Shown: positions 47,198 through 56,462, counted from the first letter of the stretch. The stretch is DNA of 64,000 nt from JAXDMK01 sp963765955 (GCA_963765955.1 CAVXYA010000009.1:248001-312000), one strand, 5' to 3'. Notes: a model not told the origin generated them from the letters alone. Made by a program: numbers and translations.

Positions 47198-47943
47198 CCG
47201 GCAGGGGGGACCGGCGGGACGGTGAAGACCTGGTCGGGGAAGATGAGGTGGGGGTTGGCCGGGTCGGCGAGCTCCGACCGGTTGGCCTCGATCAGGCGCT
47301 GCCAGTAGGGAACGATCTCGGCGTCTGTCGGTGCCCGGCCCCAGGCCCGCTGGAGCACGTCGTCGGCGATGGTCCAGAAGCAGTCGCCGGGCTGGACGGT
47401 CCAGCGGTCGGCGGACTGGACTGCGGGCGGGTCGGCTACCGGCGCATCCGGTTCGGCGTCCGGTGGTGGGATGCGCCGCATGGTGATGGTGTCGGGCGTG
47501 CTGGCCGCCGGGACCGAGGTCGATGTCGAGGTCGCCACGAGGTGGACGTGGTGGACGGGGCCGGCTGGGCGGCGCGCCAGCGTGGCGGTGGGGCCGATCC
47601 CGGCCAGGGTGAGGGTGAGGGAGCCGGCCAGGAGGCGACGGACGGGGGCCACGGTGAAGGCGTCGGCCACGGCCACGAGGACGTCGGCCCGCAGCAGGCG
47701 CAGGACGGCGCCCACGACGGTGGTCGCCGCCAGGTACCAGCAGGCGCACACCGCTGCCATCCGCAGGACGGCGAAGGCGGCGCTGGCCGGCTCCCGCTGC
47801 TCGAACCATGCCTGCCACCGGCTGGGCGACTCGAGTGGCGGAGGGGCGAGGGCGCCCTGCCCGCTGGTGGCGAGGGCGAAGAGGACGACGGCGATGCCGA
47901 CGGCCCACGCCGTCAGCCGAAGCAGCCGCGCCGGTCGGGTCAC
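47194..47943 (-). CDS. LysM-domain membrane protein
   Basis: A 249-residue protein. Three hydrophobic segments (residues ~10-28, 58-78, 98-116) are followed by a Pro-rich stretch and a C-terminal LysM-like domain (RWTVQPGDCFWTIADDVLQR ... NPHLIFPDQVFTVP). This is the layout of wall-associated proteins at the end of actinobacterial Tad loci. GTG 47943 overlaps the upstream stop. Confidence 0.75.
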   Translation of the reverse strand: MTRPARLLRLTAWAVGIAVVLFALATSGQGALAPPPLESPSRWQAWFEQREPASAAFAVLRMAAVCACWYLAATTVVGAVLRLLRADVLVAVADAFTVAPVRRLLAGSLTLTLAGIGPTATLARRPAGPVHHVHLVATSTSTSVPAASTPDTITMRRIPPPDAEPDAPVADPPAVQSADRWTVQPGDCFWTIADDVLQRAWGRAPTDAEIVPYWQRLIEANRSELADPANPHLIFPDQVFTVPPVPPAG

Positions 47944-49472
47944 GGCTGTGGCCTCGGCAGGCGGACGACCTGCGGCGGCAGGTCCCCCCGTTCGACGACC
48001 AGCTCGTGGCAGCCGTCCCGATCGACGTCCGCCGCCCGGACCGCTTTCCCGTCCCGCACCATCGCCACCATCGAGCCCGTGACCTCATCGTGGGCGCCGA
48101 CGGCCCAGGCGTCGAAGCGGAAGACCTCGCCGGTGGACGGGCGGAGGAGCACGACCGTGCGCACCCCCCGGCACGACCAGTCGCCGGTGGCCAGCTGGTC
48201 GCCGTCCCGGCCGAGTGACCAGCGCAAGCCGGCCGATTCGAGCACCCCGCCGTGGAAGTGGAGGGCGTCGAGGCAGCCGTCGGCGTCGATGTCGGCGACC
48301 AGCACGGACGTGGGTGCCGGGCAGTCGGTCCGGACCGCCGGGGCGTTGGCCGGGGGGATGGAGGTGACCGAGGGGGGAGTGGACGGCACCGACGCAGCCG
48401 GGGCCGGGGTGGTCGGTACCCGAACGCTCTCTGACGGTCGGGGCGAGGACCACGGCGCGAGCACGAGCAGGCCTACGGACGCCACCGCCACGAACGCTCC
48501 GGCGAGGGCCGCCGACCGCCTGGGCAGCAGCCGACGGTCGGGCGGGGGTCGCCGGGCCGCCCGGCGAGAGTCTGGATCGAGTGTCGCGGACGGTCGGGGA
48601 ATGTCGAGGTCGGCACCCTCGCGGCCGTTGTCGATGCCACCGTCGCCGTCGACGGCATCGGCGGCATGCCAACCATCGGAGGTGTCCTGGCGTAGTCCGT
48701 CGGAGCCGAGCAGGCCCGCCACCTTGCGCCGGACGCCCGGGCTGGCACCGGTATCGGAGACACGCCGGGGGCGAGTGCCGTCGCCGGGGCCGGGGGCGGC
48801 CCTCGCCTCCGTCCGCCCCTGCCTTCCGCCTCGGCGCCCGCGGTCGGCGCGGGCTCCCGCCAGGAGCGATCGCACGTCGGTCGCCGCGCCGCCGCCGGTG
48901 CTCCCACGCGGGGCCGGCAGCCGGGCCCCGGGCACTGCCGTCGCCAGCTCGTCGGCCATGGTCCTGGCCGACGGCCGCGCCGCCGGGTCGTCGATCGTCG
49001 CCGCCTCGGCGATGCGACGGAGAGGGCGGGCGTCGGGGCCGATTGCCAGCCGGCGAAGGAGGCGGCCGAGGGCGGCGACGTCGGCGGACGGGTGCAACTC
49101 GTGGTCGCCGCCGGGCGACGTCTCGCCCACCCTGCCTGCCGAGCCGAAACCACAGAGGACGGGCCGGCCGTCGGGGCCCACGAGCACGTGCTCGGGCGCC
49201 ACCGCCCCGTGGACGATGCCCATATCGTGCAGGTCGGCGAGGGTGGCGGCCAGTGCCTCCGCCACGCCGGCGACCTCCTCGACGGTGAGCGCCAGCGGAG
49301 CAGCCAGGGTCGGTCCCGGCACGAGGGTCGTGACCAGCACGGGCCGATCCGCGTCCCCCTCGACCCCTCGTGCCTCCACCACGCCCGGGTGGGAGGCCTC
49401 CGCCAGCAACTCGGCCTGGCGGCGGATGGAAGCGCCATTGCCAGGCCGACTCGTCTTACGATGCAACTCCAT
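47940..49472 (-). CDS. pseudokinase with transmembrane helix and VCBS-like extracellular domain
   Basis: A 510-residue protein. The first ~170 residues follow a Ser/Thr kinase fold, but the catalytic loop reads HGAVAPEHV instead of HRDLKPEN and the metal loop GFGSA instead of DFG, so it should be inactive. A low-complexity linker and one helix (LAGAFVAVASVGLLVLAPW, ~residues 325-345) lead to an outer part with VLVADIDADGCLDALHFHGG and AADVDRDGCHELVVE, FG-GAP/VCBS-like calcium loops. It lies between pilin and LysM genes and may sense or anchor the pilus. Start ATG 49472. Confidence 0.7.
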   Translation of the reverse strand: MELHRKTSRPGNGASIRRQAELLAEASHPGVVEARGVEGDADRPVLVTTLVPGPTLAAPLALTVEEVAGVAEALAATLADLHDMGIVHGAVAPEHVLVGPDGRPVLCGFGSAGRVGETSPGGDHELHPSADVAALGRLLRRLAIGPDARPLRRIAEAATIDDPAARPSARTMADELATAVPGARLPAPRGSTGGGAATDVRSLLAGARADRGRRGGRQGRTEARAAPGPGDGTRPRRVSDTGASPGVRRKVAGLLGSDGLRQDTSDGWHAADAVDGDGGIDNGREGADLDIPRPSATLDPDSRRAARRPPPDRRLLPRRSAALAGAFVAVASVGLLVLAPWSSPRPSESVRVPTTPAPAASVPSTPPSVTSIPPANAPAVRTDCPAPTSVLVADIDADGCLDALHFHGGVLESAGLRWSLGRDGDQLATGDWSCRGVRTVVLLRPSTGEVFRFDAWAVGAHDEVTGSMVAMVRDGKAVRAADVDRDGCHELVVERGDLPPQVVRLPRPQP

Positions 49473-49481
49473 GATGTTTCA

Positions 49482-49928
49482 TCATACCCCACACGAACCG
49501 TCTGTCGGGCTCTGTTCGGGGCCGGCGACCGACGTGGCCCGCACCGAGGCCTCGTCCGGCCCGCCGGGGAGGGCTTTGGCGAACACGTACGGCACCCGGG
49601 ACGACGCCGAGACCCGCACCGTCCACGGGCATCCGGGCCCTGCGGGTGGACTGGCGGTGACTCGCACATCCAGGCCCCGGTGGCGGGACTGGTCGATGGC
49701 CAGCCGCACCCTCTCGACCGCCACCGCCTCCAACGCGTAAGGGTCGAGCTCGATCCGGTCGCCTTGGTAGAAGGCCTGGCCGTCGACCGCCCGGCCGGCG
49801 GCGTCGTTGGCCGCGGCGGCGGTGGCGTTGGCCAGCTCCCGTTGGGCGAGGAAGGCGATCGACGAGTCGACCGTGATGGCGGCGAGGACCAGCACGATCA
49901 ACACCGCCGCCGGGAACAGCAGCAGCAC
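49482..49928 (-). CDS. TadG-like pilus assembly protein
   Basis: A 148-residue protein with an N-terminal membrane helix (LLLFPAAVLIVLVLAAITVDSSIAF) followed by QRELANATAAAANDAAGRAVDG, the TadG/TadE-like pseudopilin pattern. GTG 49928 is used; a few more codons (VERGS) upstream in frame could belong to it. Part of the Tad minor-pilin group. Confidence 0.72.
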   Translation of the reverse strand: MLLLFPAAVLIVLVLAAITVDSSIAFLAQRELANATAAAANDAAGRAVDGQAFYQGDRIELDPYALEAVAVERVRLAIDQSRHRGLDVRVTASPPAGPGCPWTVRVSASSRVPYVFAKALPGGPDEASVRATSVAGPEQSPTDGSCGV

Positions 49929-49945
49929 GCTGCCCCGCTCGACCC

Positions 49946-50407
49946 TCAGCCACTGTCACACCGGGCGGTGGCCGACGGGACGCCGTCCCGGTACGGGTCG
50001 ACGACCTCGGCGTGTCGGGCGGCCGCGGTGAAGCCGGCGCCGCCGCCACCGACGAACGGCAGCGTGACCGTGGCCACCCTGTAGCTGGCCTCGAAGCGCA
50101 CGACCTGGCACCGGGTGAAGCCCGACTCGAGGGGTCGAAGCTCCATCCGGTCGGGATCGCGACCGTGGCCCCGCACCGCCTCCCGGGCCGCCGCCTCGGC
50201 CAGTGCCATCGGATCGGAGCCGGCGGGCGCCTCCACGTAGGCCCTGGTGGCCTCCCGGGCCGCGGCCGACATGGCGATCTTGGCGTCGACCACCGCCCAC
50301 GCGTTGGCGGCCAGGAGGACCGCCACCACGAACGTGAGCAGCCCGAAGCAGATGGCTTCCAGCCCCGCCACCTGCCCCGACTCGTCCGTCGACTCGTCCG
50401 TTCTCAC
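49946..50407 (-). CDS. TadE-like minor pilin
   Basis: A 153-residue protein with membrane helix AICFGLLTFVVAVLLAANAW preceded by a short acidic N-terminus with the pilin-type Gly-Leu-Glu context (VAGLEA). The C-terminal part holds two Cys (TRCQ, ARCDSG). GTG 50407 overlaps the preceding gene's stop by four bases. Confidence 0.72.
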   Translation of the reverse strand: MRTDESTDESGQVAGLEAICFGLLTFVVAVLLAANAWAVVDAKIAMSAAAREATRAYVEAPAGSDPMALAEAAAREAVRGHGRDPDRMELRPLESGFTRCQVVRFEASYRVATVTLPFVGGGGAGFTAAARHAEVVDPYRDGVPSATARCDSG

Positions 50408-50803
50408 CGGAAGGTCTCGACTCGGACCCGCACTGTGCGGTCGATCTCGTCGAAGGCCAACGGCCCGGCCAGCGCGGGGAGCAGTCGGGTTGGGTTCCGG
50501 GCGTGGACCGACAGCACGACCACCTGGCCGTCGTCCGTGCCGCTCCAGTCGAACGTCACCCGCTCGCCGTAGCGGCCGAGTGCCCGACGGGCATCGGCCT
50601 CGGCCGCGCCGATCGACGCCGTCCCACCGTCGGCCACCGCCACCCGCCGGGCCGCGTCGTAGGCCACGGCGGTGACCACCGACGTGGCGTACAGGTTGAA
50701 CAGCGCCTGCACCGCGAACAGCAGCAACCCGAGAAACACGACAAACCCCAACCAAGCCGAGATCGGCCCCCCACCCCTCTCGGAGCGGACGGTTGAACTT
50801 CAT
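50404..50803 (-). CDS. TadE-like minor pilin, one surplus base near the 5' end
   Basis: A TadE-type protein of about 132 residues. The membrane helix is WLGFVVFLGLLLFAVQALFN, followed by VVTAVAYDAARRVAVADGG, typical of the family. The frame from ATG 50803 (MKFNRP) changes at about 50785; removing one base gives MKFNRPSERGGGPISAW and joins the helix. A TTG start at 50751 is the alternative but would drop the N-terminal leader. Confidence 0.65.
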
Positions 50804-50817
50804 CGCCGGCCGCGGAC

Positions 50818-50910
50818 GCCGCCGCAGGCGGCCTCCCCGGATGGCCCCCCGCCGGCCGCAGGCCGGCATGCCCTTGGGGGGAGGTTCGGAGGGGGGCTTG
50901 CCCCCCTCCG
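50818..50910 (-). terminator. three GC hairpins behind the Flp pilin gene
   Basis: The 109-base flp-tadE gap holds three perfect inverted repeats: 50887-50910 (10-base arms, CTTG loop), 50851-50867 (GCCGGCC, GCA loop) and 50818-50832 (GCCGCC, GCA loop). The first begins three bases after the flp stop. There is no U-tract, so they may attenuate transcription or protect the 3' end of the pilin message, giving excess pilin. Confidence 0.6.
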
Positions 50911-50912
50911 AG

Positions 50913-51137
50913 TTACCTTCCGATGGTGTCGATCTGGGCTGACGTCTGGCTGCTGGCATTGCCCCAGATGCTCTTGAATCCCACCCACATGAGGGCGCCG
51001 AGGGCGGCGAAGATCAGGACCGCGATGGCGGACGACACGACGCCCTCACCGCGCTCGTCCCGGTCCGTGATGGCGCCGGTTGAAGTGATCATCAGGCAGC
51101 GGGTCCACACGTAGGCCCGCAAGAGTCGCTCCTGCAA
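50913..51137 (-). CDS. flp: Flp-type major pilin
   Basis: A 74-residue prepilin. DRDERGEGVVSSAIAVLIFAALG has the Gly-Glu processing context followed by the hydrophobic helix; the mature part is about 45 residues. TTG 51137 is preceded by AAAGGAG at good distance; a later ATG (51092) is less likely. Shortness, position after tadC and the strong ribosome site fit the major pilin. Confidence 0.82.
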   Translation of the reverse strand: MQERLLRAYVWTRCLMITSTGAITDRDERGEGVVSSAIAVLIFAALGALMWVGFKSIWGNASSQTSAQIDTIGR

Positions 51138-51156
51138 TTGAAACTCCTTTCGAGAG

Positions 51157-52089
51157 TCACGACGACGAGAAGAGGCTGAGGGCCTCGAGGAAGGGGATGG
51201 CGATGAAGATCACCCCGGGCAGGAGGGCGGCGATGGTGACCGGGATCCAGACCTGCTGGCCCCGGCGCTCGGCGGTCTCGACGAGGCGGCGCTGGAGGTC
51301 GCGCCGGATGGCCCGGGCCTCCTCCGAGAGCAGGCGTCCCAGGTCGCTCGACTCCCGGTTGAGGGCCAGCACCGGCAGCAGCCGGTGGAGCGCCTCGACG
51401 TCGGCCACCGCCGCCCACTCCCGGATGGCCTCGGTCTCCGTGAGTCCCTGGCGCAGCCGGGCGCACACCCGCGTCAGGTCGGTGGCCGCCGCTCCCCGTC
51501 CCCGGGCGGCCAGGCGGTTGAGGGCGGCGCCCAGCGAGTAGCCGGCGGACAGGAGCATGGCCAGCTGCTCGGCCACCACCGGCAGCTCGACCACCAGCCG
51601 TCGCTTCCACCGGTCGGAGGCCGAGGCGACCTGCTGCTCGACGATCAGGAAGGCCAGGAGCGGTCCACCGAGGATGAAGAGGAAGGCCACGACCGCCGGC
51701 GGGCGGGCGGTGACGGCCAGCATCGACCCGATGGCGAAGCCGACCCCGCTCCATCCGAGCTGGCGGACCCGGAAGGCGGTCACGTCGAGCGGGGAGTGGA
51801 TCCGTTGCAGCCGGATGGCCAGGTCCTCGGTGACACCGAACACCGCCGCCACCCGTTCGCCGAGCGCCCGGCTGAGGGGTCGGACGACCTCCCGGAACGA
51901 TTCGACCGACAGCACGCCGTCGCGCCGGCGCCGAACGCCCAGCCCGCCCGGCGAGTAGGGCCGGAGGCGGTCGACGAGCGTGGGCCGGGCGAACCAGCGG
52001 ACCTCCGACAGCAGCAGAGTGGCGCCCGCCCACAGGGCCAGCCCGCAGGCGACCGCCAGCCGGGCGCCCGTCACCGCCGAGCCGGCCAC
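51157..52089 (-). CDS. tadC: Tad pilus inner-membrane platform protein TadC
   Basis: A 310-residue type II secretion F-domain protein. QLAMLLSAGYSLGAALNRLA and helices at the N-terminus, about residues 105-150 and the C-terminus (VWIPVTIAALLPGVIFIAIP) define the GspF-like core. GTG 52089. Follows tadB in the operon. Confidence 0.87.
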   Translation of the reverse strand: MAGSAVTGARLAVACGLALWAGATLLLSEVRWFARPTLVDRLRPYSPGGLGVRRRRDGVLSVESFREVVRPLSRALGERVAAVFGVTEDLAIRLQRIHSPLDVTAFRVRQLGWSGVGFAIGSMLAVTARPPAVVAFLFILGGPLLAFLIVEQQVASASDRWKRRLVVELPVVAEQLAMLLSAGYSLGAALNRLAARGRGAAATDLTRVCARLRQGLTETEAIREWAAVADVEALHRLLPVLALNRESSDLGRLLSEEARAIRRDLQRRLVETAERRGQQVWIPVTIAALLPGVIFIAIPFLEALSLFSSS

Positions 52090-52107
52090 CGCCGGTCCTC
52101 AGCCAGG

Positions 52108-52995
52108 TCAGTCAACGAAGACCCGCTCTTCCTCGGGCAGCCGCAGGAGCCGCCCCGACCACAGCCAGCAGGCGACGACCATACCGATGGCGAACACGGT
52201 GGCCAGCTGCCCGAACGGGGTGCCGTAGGCGGCCCGGGCGTTGCCGATGGTCAGCCCGCACAGCGCCATCCCGACGGGCACGAAGAGGACGAAACGGCGG
52301 GCGAACCTGACCCCCGCCTGCTTGGAGGCGGCGTCCTTGCGCCCGTGGACGTCGGCCACCCGGTCCTCGACCAGGGCCGCCAGCCGGCGCTGGACGTCGC
52401 TGCCGCCCACCTCGTGGGCCACCAGCAGCGTCTCGCAGGCGGCGTCGGCCGTGGCATCGGCCAGTCCCGCCTTGAGGACGGCGACGCTGCGGGCGAAGTC
52501 GGTGCTGACCAGCCACGTGCGGTTGGCCGCCTCGAAGGCGGGCCGCATCTCCTCGGGTCCGCCCCGCCCGACCTCGAACAGGGCCTGGGGGATCGAGCGC
52601 CCCAGCGCCCCGGTGAGCAGGGCGATCTCCTCGATCATGCGGGGCCAGGCCTCGGCCGCCCGACGGCGTCGCTGCCGGCGCCGGCTGCGGTAGGACGCCA
52701 CCGGGTAGCTGGCGGCGAACGTCCCCACCGCCAGCGCCGGGAGGAGGGCGCCGAACACGGCGAAGGTGAGGCCGGTGCCGGCGACGGTCAGCAGGCCCAT
52801 CACGGCCAGGAACTCCGCCGGCCGCACCTCCTCCAGCCCGGCCTGCACCAGCCACTGCTGGGCCCGCCGCCGGCGACGGACCCGGGGCGCAGCGGTGCGG
52901 GGTCCGACCCCGACGCCCTCCCAGCCCAGCACGAGGGCGGTGTAGAGGAAGAACACCCCGCAGGCGCCGGCCACGGCGACGACGAAGGGCGGCAT
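52108..52995 (-). CDS. tadB: Tad pilus inner-membrane platform protein TadB
   Basis: A 295-residue paralogue of TadC with the F-domain: MIEEIALLTGALGRSIPQAL, LLVAHEVGGSDVQRRLAAL and C-terminal helices. The ATG at 52995 overlaps the last base of the tadA stop. TadB and TadC form the base on which the pilus is assembled. Confidence 0.87.
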   Translation of the reverse strand: MPPFVVAVAGACGVFFLYTALVLGWEGVGVGPRTAAPRVRRRRRAQQWLVQAGLEEVRPAEFLAVMGLLTVAGTGLTFAVFGALLPALAVGTFAASYPVASYRSRRRQRRRRAAEAWPRMIEEIALLTGALGRSIPQALFEVGRGGPEEMRPAFEAANRTWLVSTDFARSVAVLKAGLADATADAACETLLVAHEVGGSDVQRRLAALVEDRVADVHGRKDAASKQAGVRFARRFVLFVPVGMALCGLTIGNARAAYGTPFGQLATVFAIGMVVACWLWSGRLLRLPEEERVFVD

Positions 52996-54419
52996 CAGGC
53001 GTCCCCCGGCCGGAGCGGAGCGACTGCGCCCATGGCCGGCGGTCGGCCCCGGCGAGCCGCGGGACCGGTGACGACACGGCCCGAGGGACGGCCGCGGGCG
53101 GGCGTCGTCGGACGAGAAGGGACCCGGCGATCGGCGTCGGCGTCGAGGAGGGAGCGCACGTCGTGGCCCGCCTCGGCCAGCGCCCGGGCCGCCCGCACCG
53201 GGAGGTTCCCGGTCCAGGTCAGCGGCTCGTCGGCCGTGGGCCGGGAGAACAGCTCCGTCACGGTGAACTGGGTCGCGTCCGGTCCCACCTGCTGGTCCTC
53301 CACCGCCACCACCTCGTTGACCCGCACCCGCCCGCCGGTGCGGGTGCAGTGGACGACGACGTCGATGGCCTCGCTCACCAGTGCGCTCAGGGCCGACATG
53401 GGCAGCTCGTTGGACGTGTCGGCCAGCTGGCAGATGAAGCGCAACCGGGTGAGGGCCTGGCGGGCCGACCCGGCGTGGATGGTGGTGAAGCCTTTGACGC
53501 CCGACGACAGCGTGAGCAGCAGGGGCAGGGCCTCCCGGTCACGGACCTCGCCGACCACCGCGATGTCGGGGGCCATGCGCAGGAACCCCGACACCAGCCG
53601 CCGGAGGTCGACCGCGGGCCGGTCCTGGCGGGCGGGCCGGGTCTGCATGCTGGCCACATTGGGCAGGGGGAGGTCGGCCTCGAACACCTCCTCGGCGATC
53701 ACCACCCGCAGCGTGGGGTCGAGCTCGGCCGCGCAGCACGACAGGAGCGTGGTCTTTCCCGATCCCGGCGCGCCCGAGAAGACGGTCGACAGGCGGGACC
53801 GCACGCACGCCCGGAGGAAGTCGGCCACCCGGGTGTCGAGCATGTCGAGCTCGACCAGCTCGTGCAGGTTGCGGAACGGGATGCCGGTGAACTTGCGGAT
53901 GTTCACCAGGGTGTGGCCGTCGCGCCCGACGTCGCCGTGGACGATGTGGAGCCGGGCGCCGGTGTCGAGCTGGGCGTCCTGGAGGCCCTCGGCCGGATCG
54001 AGCTTGCGGTGGCTGCCCGACGCGTCGTCGAGGATCTTGGTCAGGGTGCGAACGACGTGGTCGTCGTCGTTGAAGACCTCGTCGTGGTAGCTGCTCGGCC
54101 CCTGGTGGCGCTTGACGAAGATCTGGTCGGGACCGTTGATCATTATCTCCCAGACGTCGTCGTCGGCCAGGAGCGGTTCGAGGGGCCCGTAGCCGGCCAG
54201 GTTGCGGTAGGCGCGGGTGGCCACCAACTCGGGGTCGGCCAGGTCGAAGGCCCGCAGTCCCCGCTTGAAGTCGCGTGACCAGGTCGCCACCTCGTCATCG
54301 ACGAGGGCCCGCAGCCGGGCTCGACCGCCGTCGTCGCCGACGTCGAGGGCCAGGTTGCCGGCCCGCTCCTGCACCCGCCGCTCGATCTCCTGGAGCGGCG
54401 ACAGCTCCGCGTCGCCCAT
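52995..54419 (-). CDS. tadA: Tad pilus assembly ATPase TadA (CpaF)
   Basis: A 474-residue secretion ATPase powering pilus extrusion. Walker A is GAPGSGKTTLLS, the Walker B region VVGEVRDREALPLL, and the His box FTTIHAGSARQAL. ATG 54419 (MGDAELSPLQEIERRV) fits the family start. The last ~50 residues are an Arg/Pro-rich tail. Confidence 0.92.
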   Translation of the reverse strand: MGDAELSPLQEIERRVQERAGNLALDVGDDGGRARLRALVDDEVATWSRDFKRGLRAFDLADPELVATRAYRNLAGYGPLEPLLADDDVWEIMINGPDQIFVKRHQGPSSYHDEVFNDDDHVVRTLTKILDDASGSHRKLDPAEGLQDAQLDTGARLHIVHGDVGRDGHTLVNIRKFTGIPFRNLHELVELDMLDTRVADFLRACVRSRLSTVFSGAPGSGKTTLLSCCAAELDPTLRVVIAEEVFEADLPLPNVASMQTRPARQDRPAVDLRRLVSGFLRMAPDIAVVGEVRDREALPLLLTLSSGVKGFTTIHAGSARQALTRLRFICQLADTSNELPMSALSALVSEAIDVVVHCTRTGGRVRVNEVVAVEDQQVGPDATQFTVTELFSRPTADEPLTWTGNLPVRAARALAEAGHDVRSLLDADADRRVPSRPTTPARGRPSGRVVTGPAARRGRPPAMGAVAPLRPGDA

Positions 54420-54432
54420 CAGACTGCGCCCA

Positions 54433-55746
54433 TCAGACCGCGGCCTCGTCGCCGGTCCAGGTGCCGAGGGATCCCGGTCGAACCCTTGCGCCATCGGCCG
54501 ACGAGCCACCCTCGTCCAGGGGACGCTCGGCCACCCGCTCCATCACCGCGTGGAAGGCGCCCGCCAGCGGAGCGCCCAGGACCGAGGGCAGGCGGTGACC
54601 GTCGTGGAGGTCGCCCTCGATGTCGCGCTCGGGCAGGTGGACGGGCCCGGCCAGCCGGGCGCCGTTGGCGGCGGCGGCCAGCTCGGCCACGGCGGTGCCC
54701 AGGGCGGCTCGGGCCCGCGGCGACCGGGGAGAACGGTTGAGCACGGGCACGACGCGGTGGGCCGGCACGCCGTACGCCATCAGCTCGGTGATCACCCGCA
54801 CCAGGGCGTGGACCCCCTTGAGCGACGGGCTCCCGACGGCGAACACCACGTCGGCCCGCGCCGCCGCCGTGCGGGCCATCACGTTGCGTTCCTCCACGTC
54901 GATGGATCCGCCCCCGTCCTCGCCTTCGAGGTCGGGGTCGACGTCGCAGACGACCGCCCGGTACGCCTGGCCCAGCGTGTCGAAGGCGGCCTCGAACGAC
55001 TGCGGGCGCAGGGCGGGCCAGAAACGGGGCCGGCGCAACCCGAGCAGCAGGTGGTAGCGGCGCTCGTCGACGACCCAGGCCAGGGCGCGGGTGGCTTCGA
55101 CCGACGGCTGCCCGGACCGGTGGGCCTCGACCAGCTCCTGGATCCCAGGGGCCACATCGCGGACGTCGTGGAGCATGGCCAGCTCGGCGTTGAGCCGGAG
55201 GTCGGCCAGAAGGACGGGCCCGATGGCCTGCACGTCGTCGCCCAGTGCCTGGGCCAGGGCCATGGCCGCCGTCGACACGCCCGTGCCGCCGGGGCCGGTG
55301 ACGGCCACCACCGTGCCCCGCCGCCGCAACAGCGAGGGCCGGGCCAGCAGGTCGGCGGCGGGTGCGTCGCCCCGGCGGATGGGCCGGGCGCAGGCGCCGA
55401 GGGCGGTGACGAGCTCGGCCCGGGAGAAGGAAGGCGCGAGCACGCGGGACGCGCCCAGGGCGATCCAGTCGCGGGCGGCCCGTCCGTCGTCGACCACCAG
55501 CACCGCGCAGTCGGCGCCGGCGGCCGCGGCCAGCAGGTCGCGGTCGACGCTGGGCAGGCCGGCGTCGGCGACCAGGGCCGAGAACGGCCGGCCCGACGCC
55601 AGCCGGGCCCGGGCCTCCTCGGCCGAGACGCACTTCAGGAACTCGGCCGGGAGGGCGCCCGACGTGGCCCACACGCCCACCGAGCGGAACCACGTGGCCC
55701 GGGGCGGCGCCAGCCCCAGGACGACGAACCGCTCGCCCGGGATCAC
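54433..55746 (-). CDS. CpaE/TadZ-like localisation ATPase
   Basis: A 437-residue protein. An N-terminal receiver-like region is followed by a MinD/ParA-type domain. Its P-loop reads VTGPGGTGVSTAA: the deviant Walker lysine of KGGVGKS is absent, so ATP hydrolysis may be lost, as known for some TadZ proteins. VLLADLRLNAELAMLHDV and VVCDVDPDLEG continue the fold. It places the Tad machine in the cell. GTG 55746; overlaps cpaB by four bases. Confidence 0.82.
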   Translation of the reverse strand: MIPGERFVVLGLAPPRATWFRSVGVWATSGALPAEFLKCVSAEEARARLASGRPFSALVADAGLPSVDRDLLAAAAGADCAVLVVDDGRAARDWIALGASRVLAPSFSRAELVTALGACARPIRRGDAPAADLLARPSLLRRRGTVVAVTGPGGTGVSTAAMALAQALGDDVQAIGPVLLADLRLNAELAMLHDVRDVAPGIQELVEAHRSGQPSVEATRALAWVVDERRYHLLLGLRRPRFWPALRPQSFEAAFDTLGQAYRAVVCDVDPDLEGEDGGGSIDVEERNVMARTAAARADVVFAVGSPSLKGVHALVRVITELMAYGVPAHRVVPVLNRSPRSPRARAALGTAVAELAAAANGARLAGPVHLPERDIEGDLHDGHRLPSVLGAPLAGAFHAVMERVAERPLDEGGSSADGARVRPGSLGTWTGDEAAV

Positions 55747-56462
55747 GGCTGCTCGCCTCCCTGGGCGGGGCCGGGCGCCCGGTAGGTCGGCGGGGCGCCG
55801 TCGGCCGGCGCCGCCCCGGTGGTGCGGACGACGGTGAGCTTGCCGACCTGGGCCGCGTGGCTCAGGGCGAGCTCCTGAGCCGGGTCGGCGACGGCCACCG
55901 AGACGAACACCGGGCTGGTCTCACCGACGCCGACCCGCGTGCGGTCGACGGTGATCACCGGCAGGTCGCGGCCGGCGACGAGCGTGTAGGCGTCGTCGCC
56001 CGTGCCGTAGGTGGCGAGGAGGTCGATGCGCTCGCCGTCGCGGATGGTGGGGCCGATCCGGCCCCGCTCGACGGTGAAGGTGAGCTCCCGGCTACCGGCG
56101 GTGGCGCCGCCGCCGATCACCGCGCTGACCTGGATCAGCTCGCCCGGCCCCACCGGGGCGAGCAGGGTGGCGCCGGCCAGGGCCCGGGGATCGTCGAAGG
56201 CGCGCGCCCGGATGGTGGGCGGCAGCTCGACACGGGCCAGGGTGAGGTCGCCGGCCTCGAGCCGGGTGCCGGCAGTGAGGGCCCGTCCCGCCACCACGTA
56301 GGGATGGCCCGGCTGCCGCCCGGCGGTCGTGGCCGCCGAGAAGAGCCCGACACCGGCGGCAGCCACCAGCACGCCGCCGACGACGGCCCGGCTGCCGGGC
56401 AGCCCCCGCCGACGACCCACCCTTCGGACCGGCCCCTCGTCCCCGCCGAGAGGGTCGCCCAC
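55743..56462 (-). CDS. cpaB: SAF-domain pilus protein (CpaB/RcpC-like)
   Basis: About 239 residues from GTG 56462; ATG 56564 would add 34 residues with unlike codon use. A membrane helix (AVVGGVLVAAAGVGLFSAA) precedes a SAF domain (YVVAGRALTAGTRLEAGDL) and a RcpC-like part with YTLVAGRDLPVITVDRTRV. CpaB-type proteins help pilus assembly across the envelope. First gene of the pilus operon. Confidence 0.78.
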   Translation of the reverse strand: MGDPLGGDEGPVRRVGRRRGLPGSRAVVGGVLVAAAGVGLFSAATTAGRQPGHPYVVAGRALTAGTRLEAGDLTLARVELPPTIRARAFDDPRALAGATLLAPVGPGELIQVSAVIGGGATAGSRELTFTVERGRIGPTIRDGERIDLLATYGTGDDAYTLVAGRDLPVITVDRTRVGVGETSPVFVSVAVADPAQELALSHAAQVGKLTVVRTTGAAPADGAPPTYRAPGPAQGGEQP

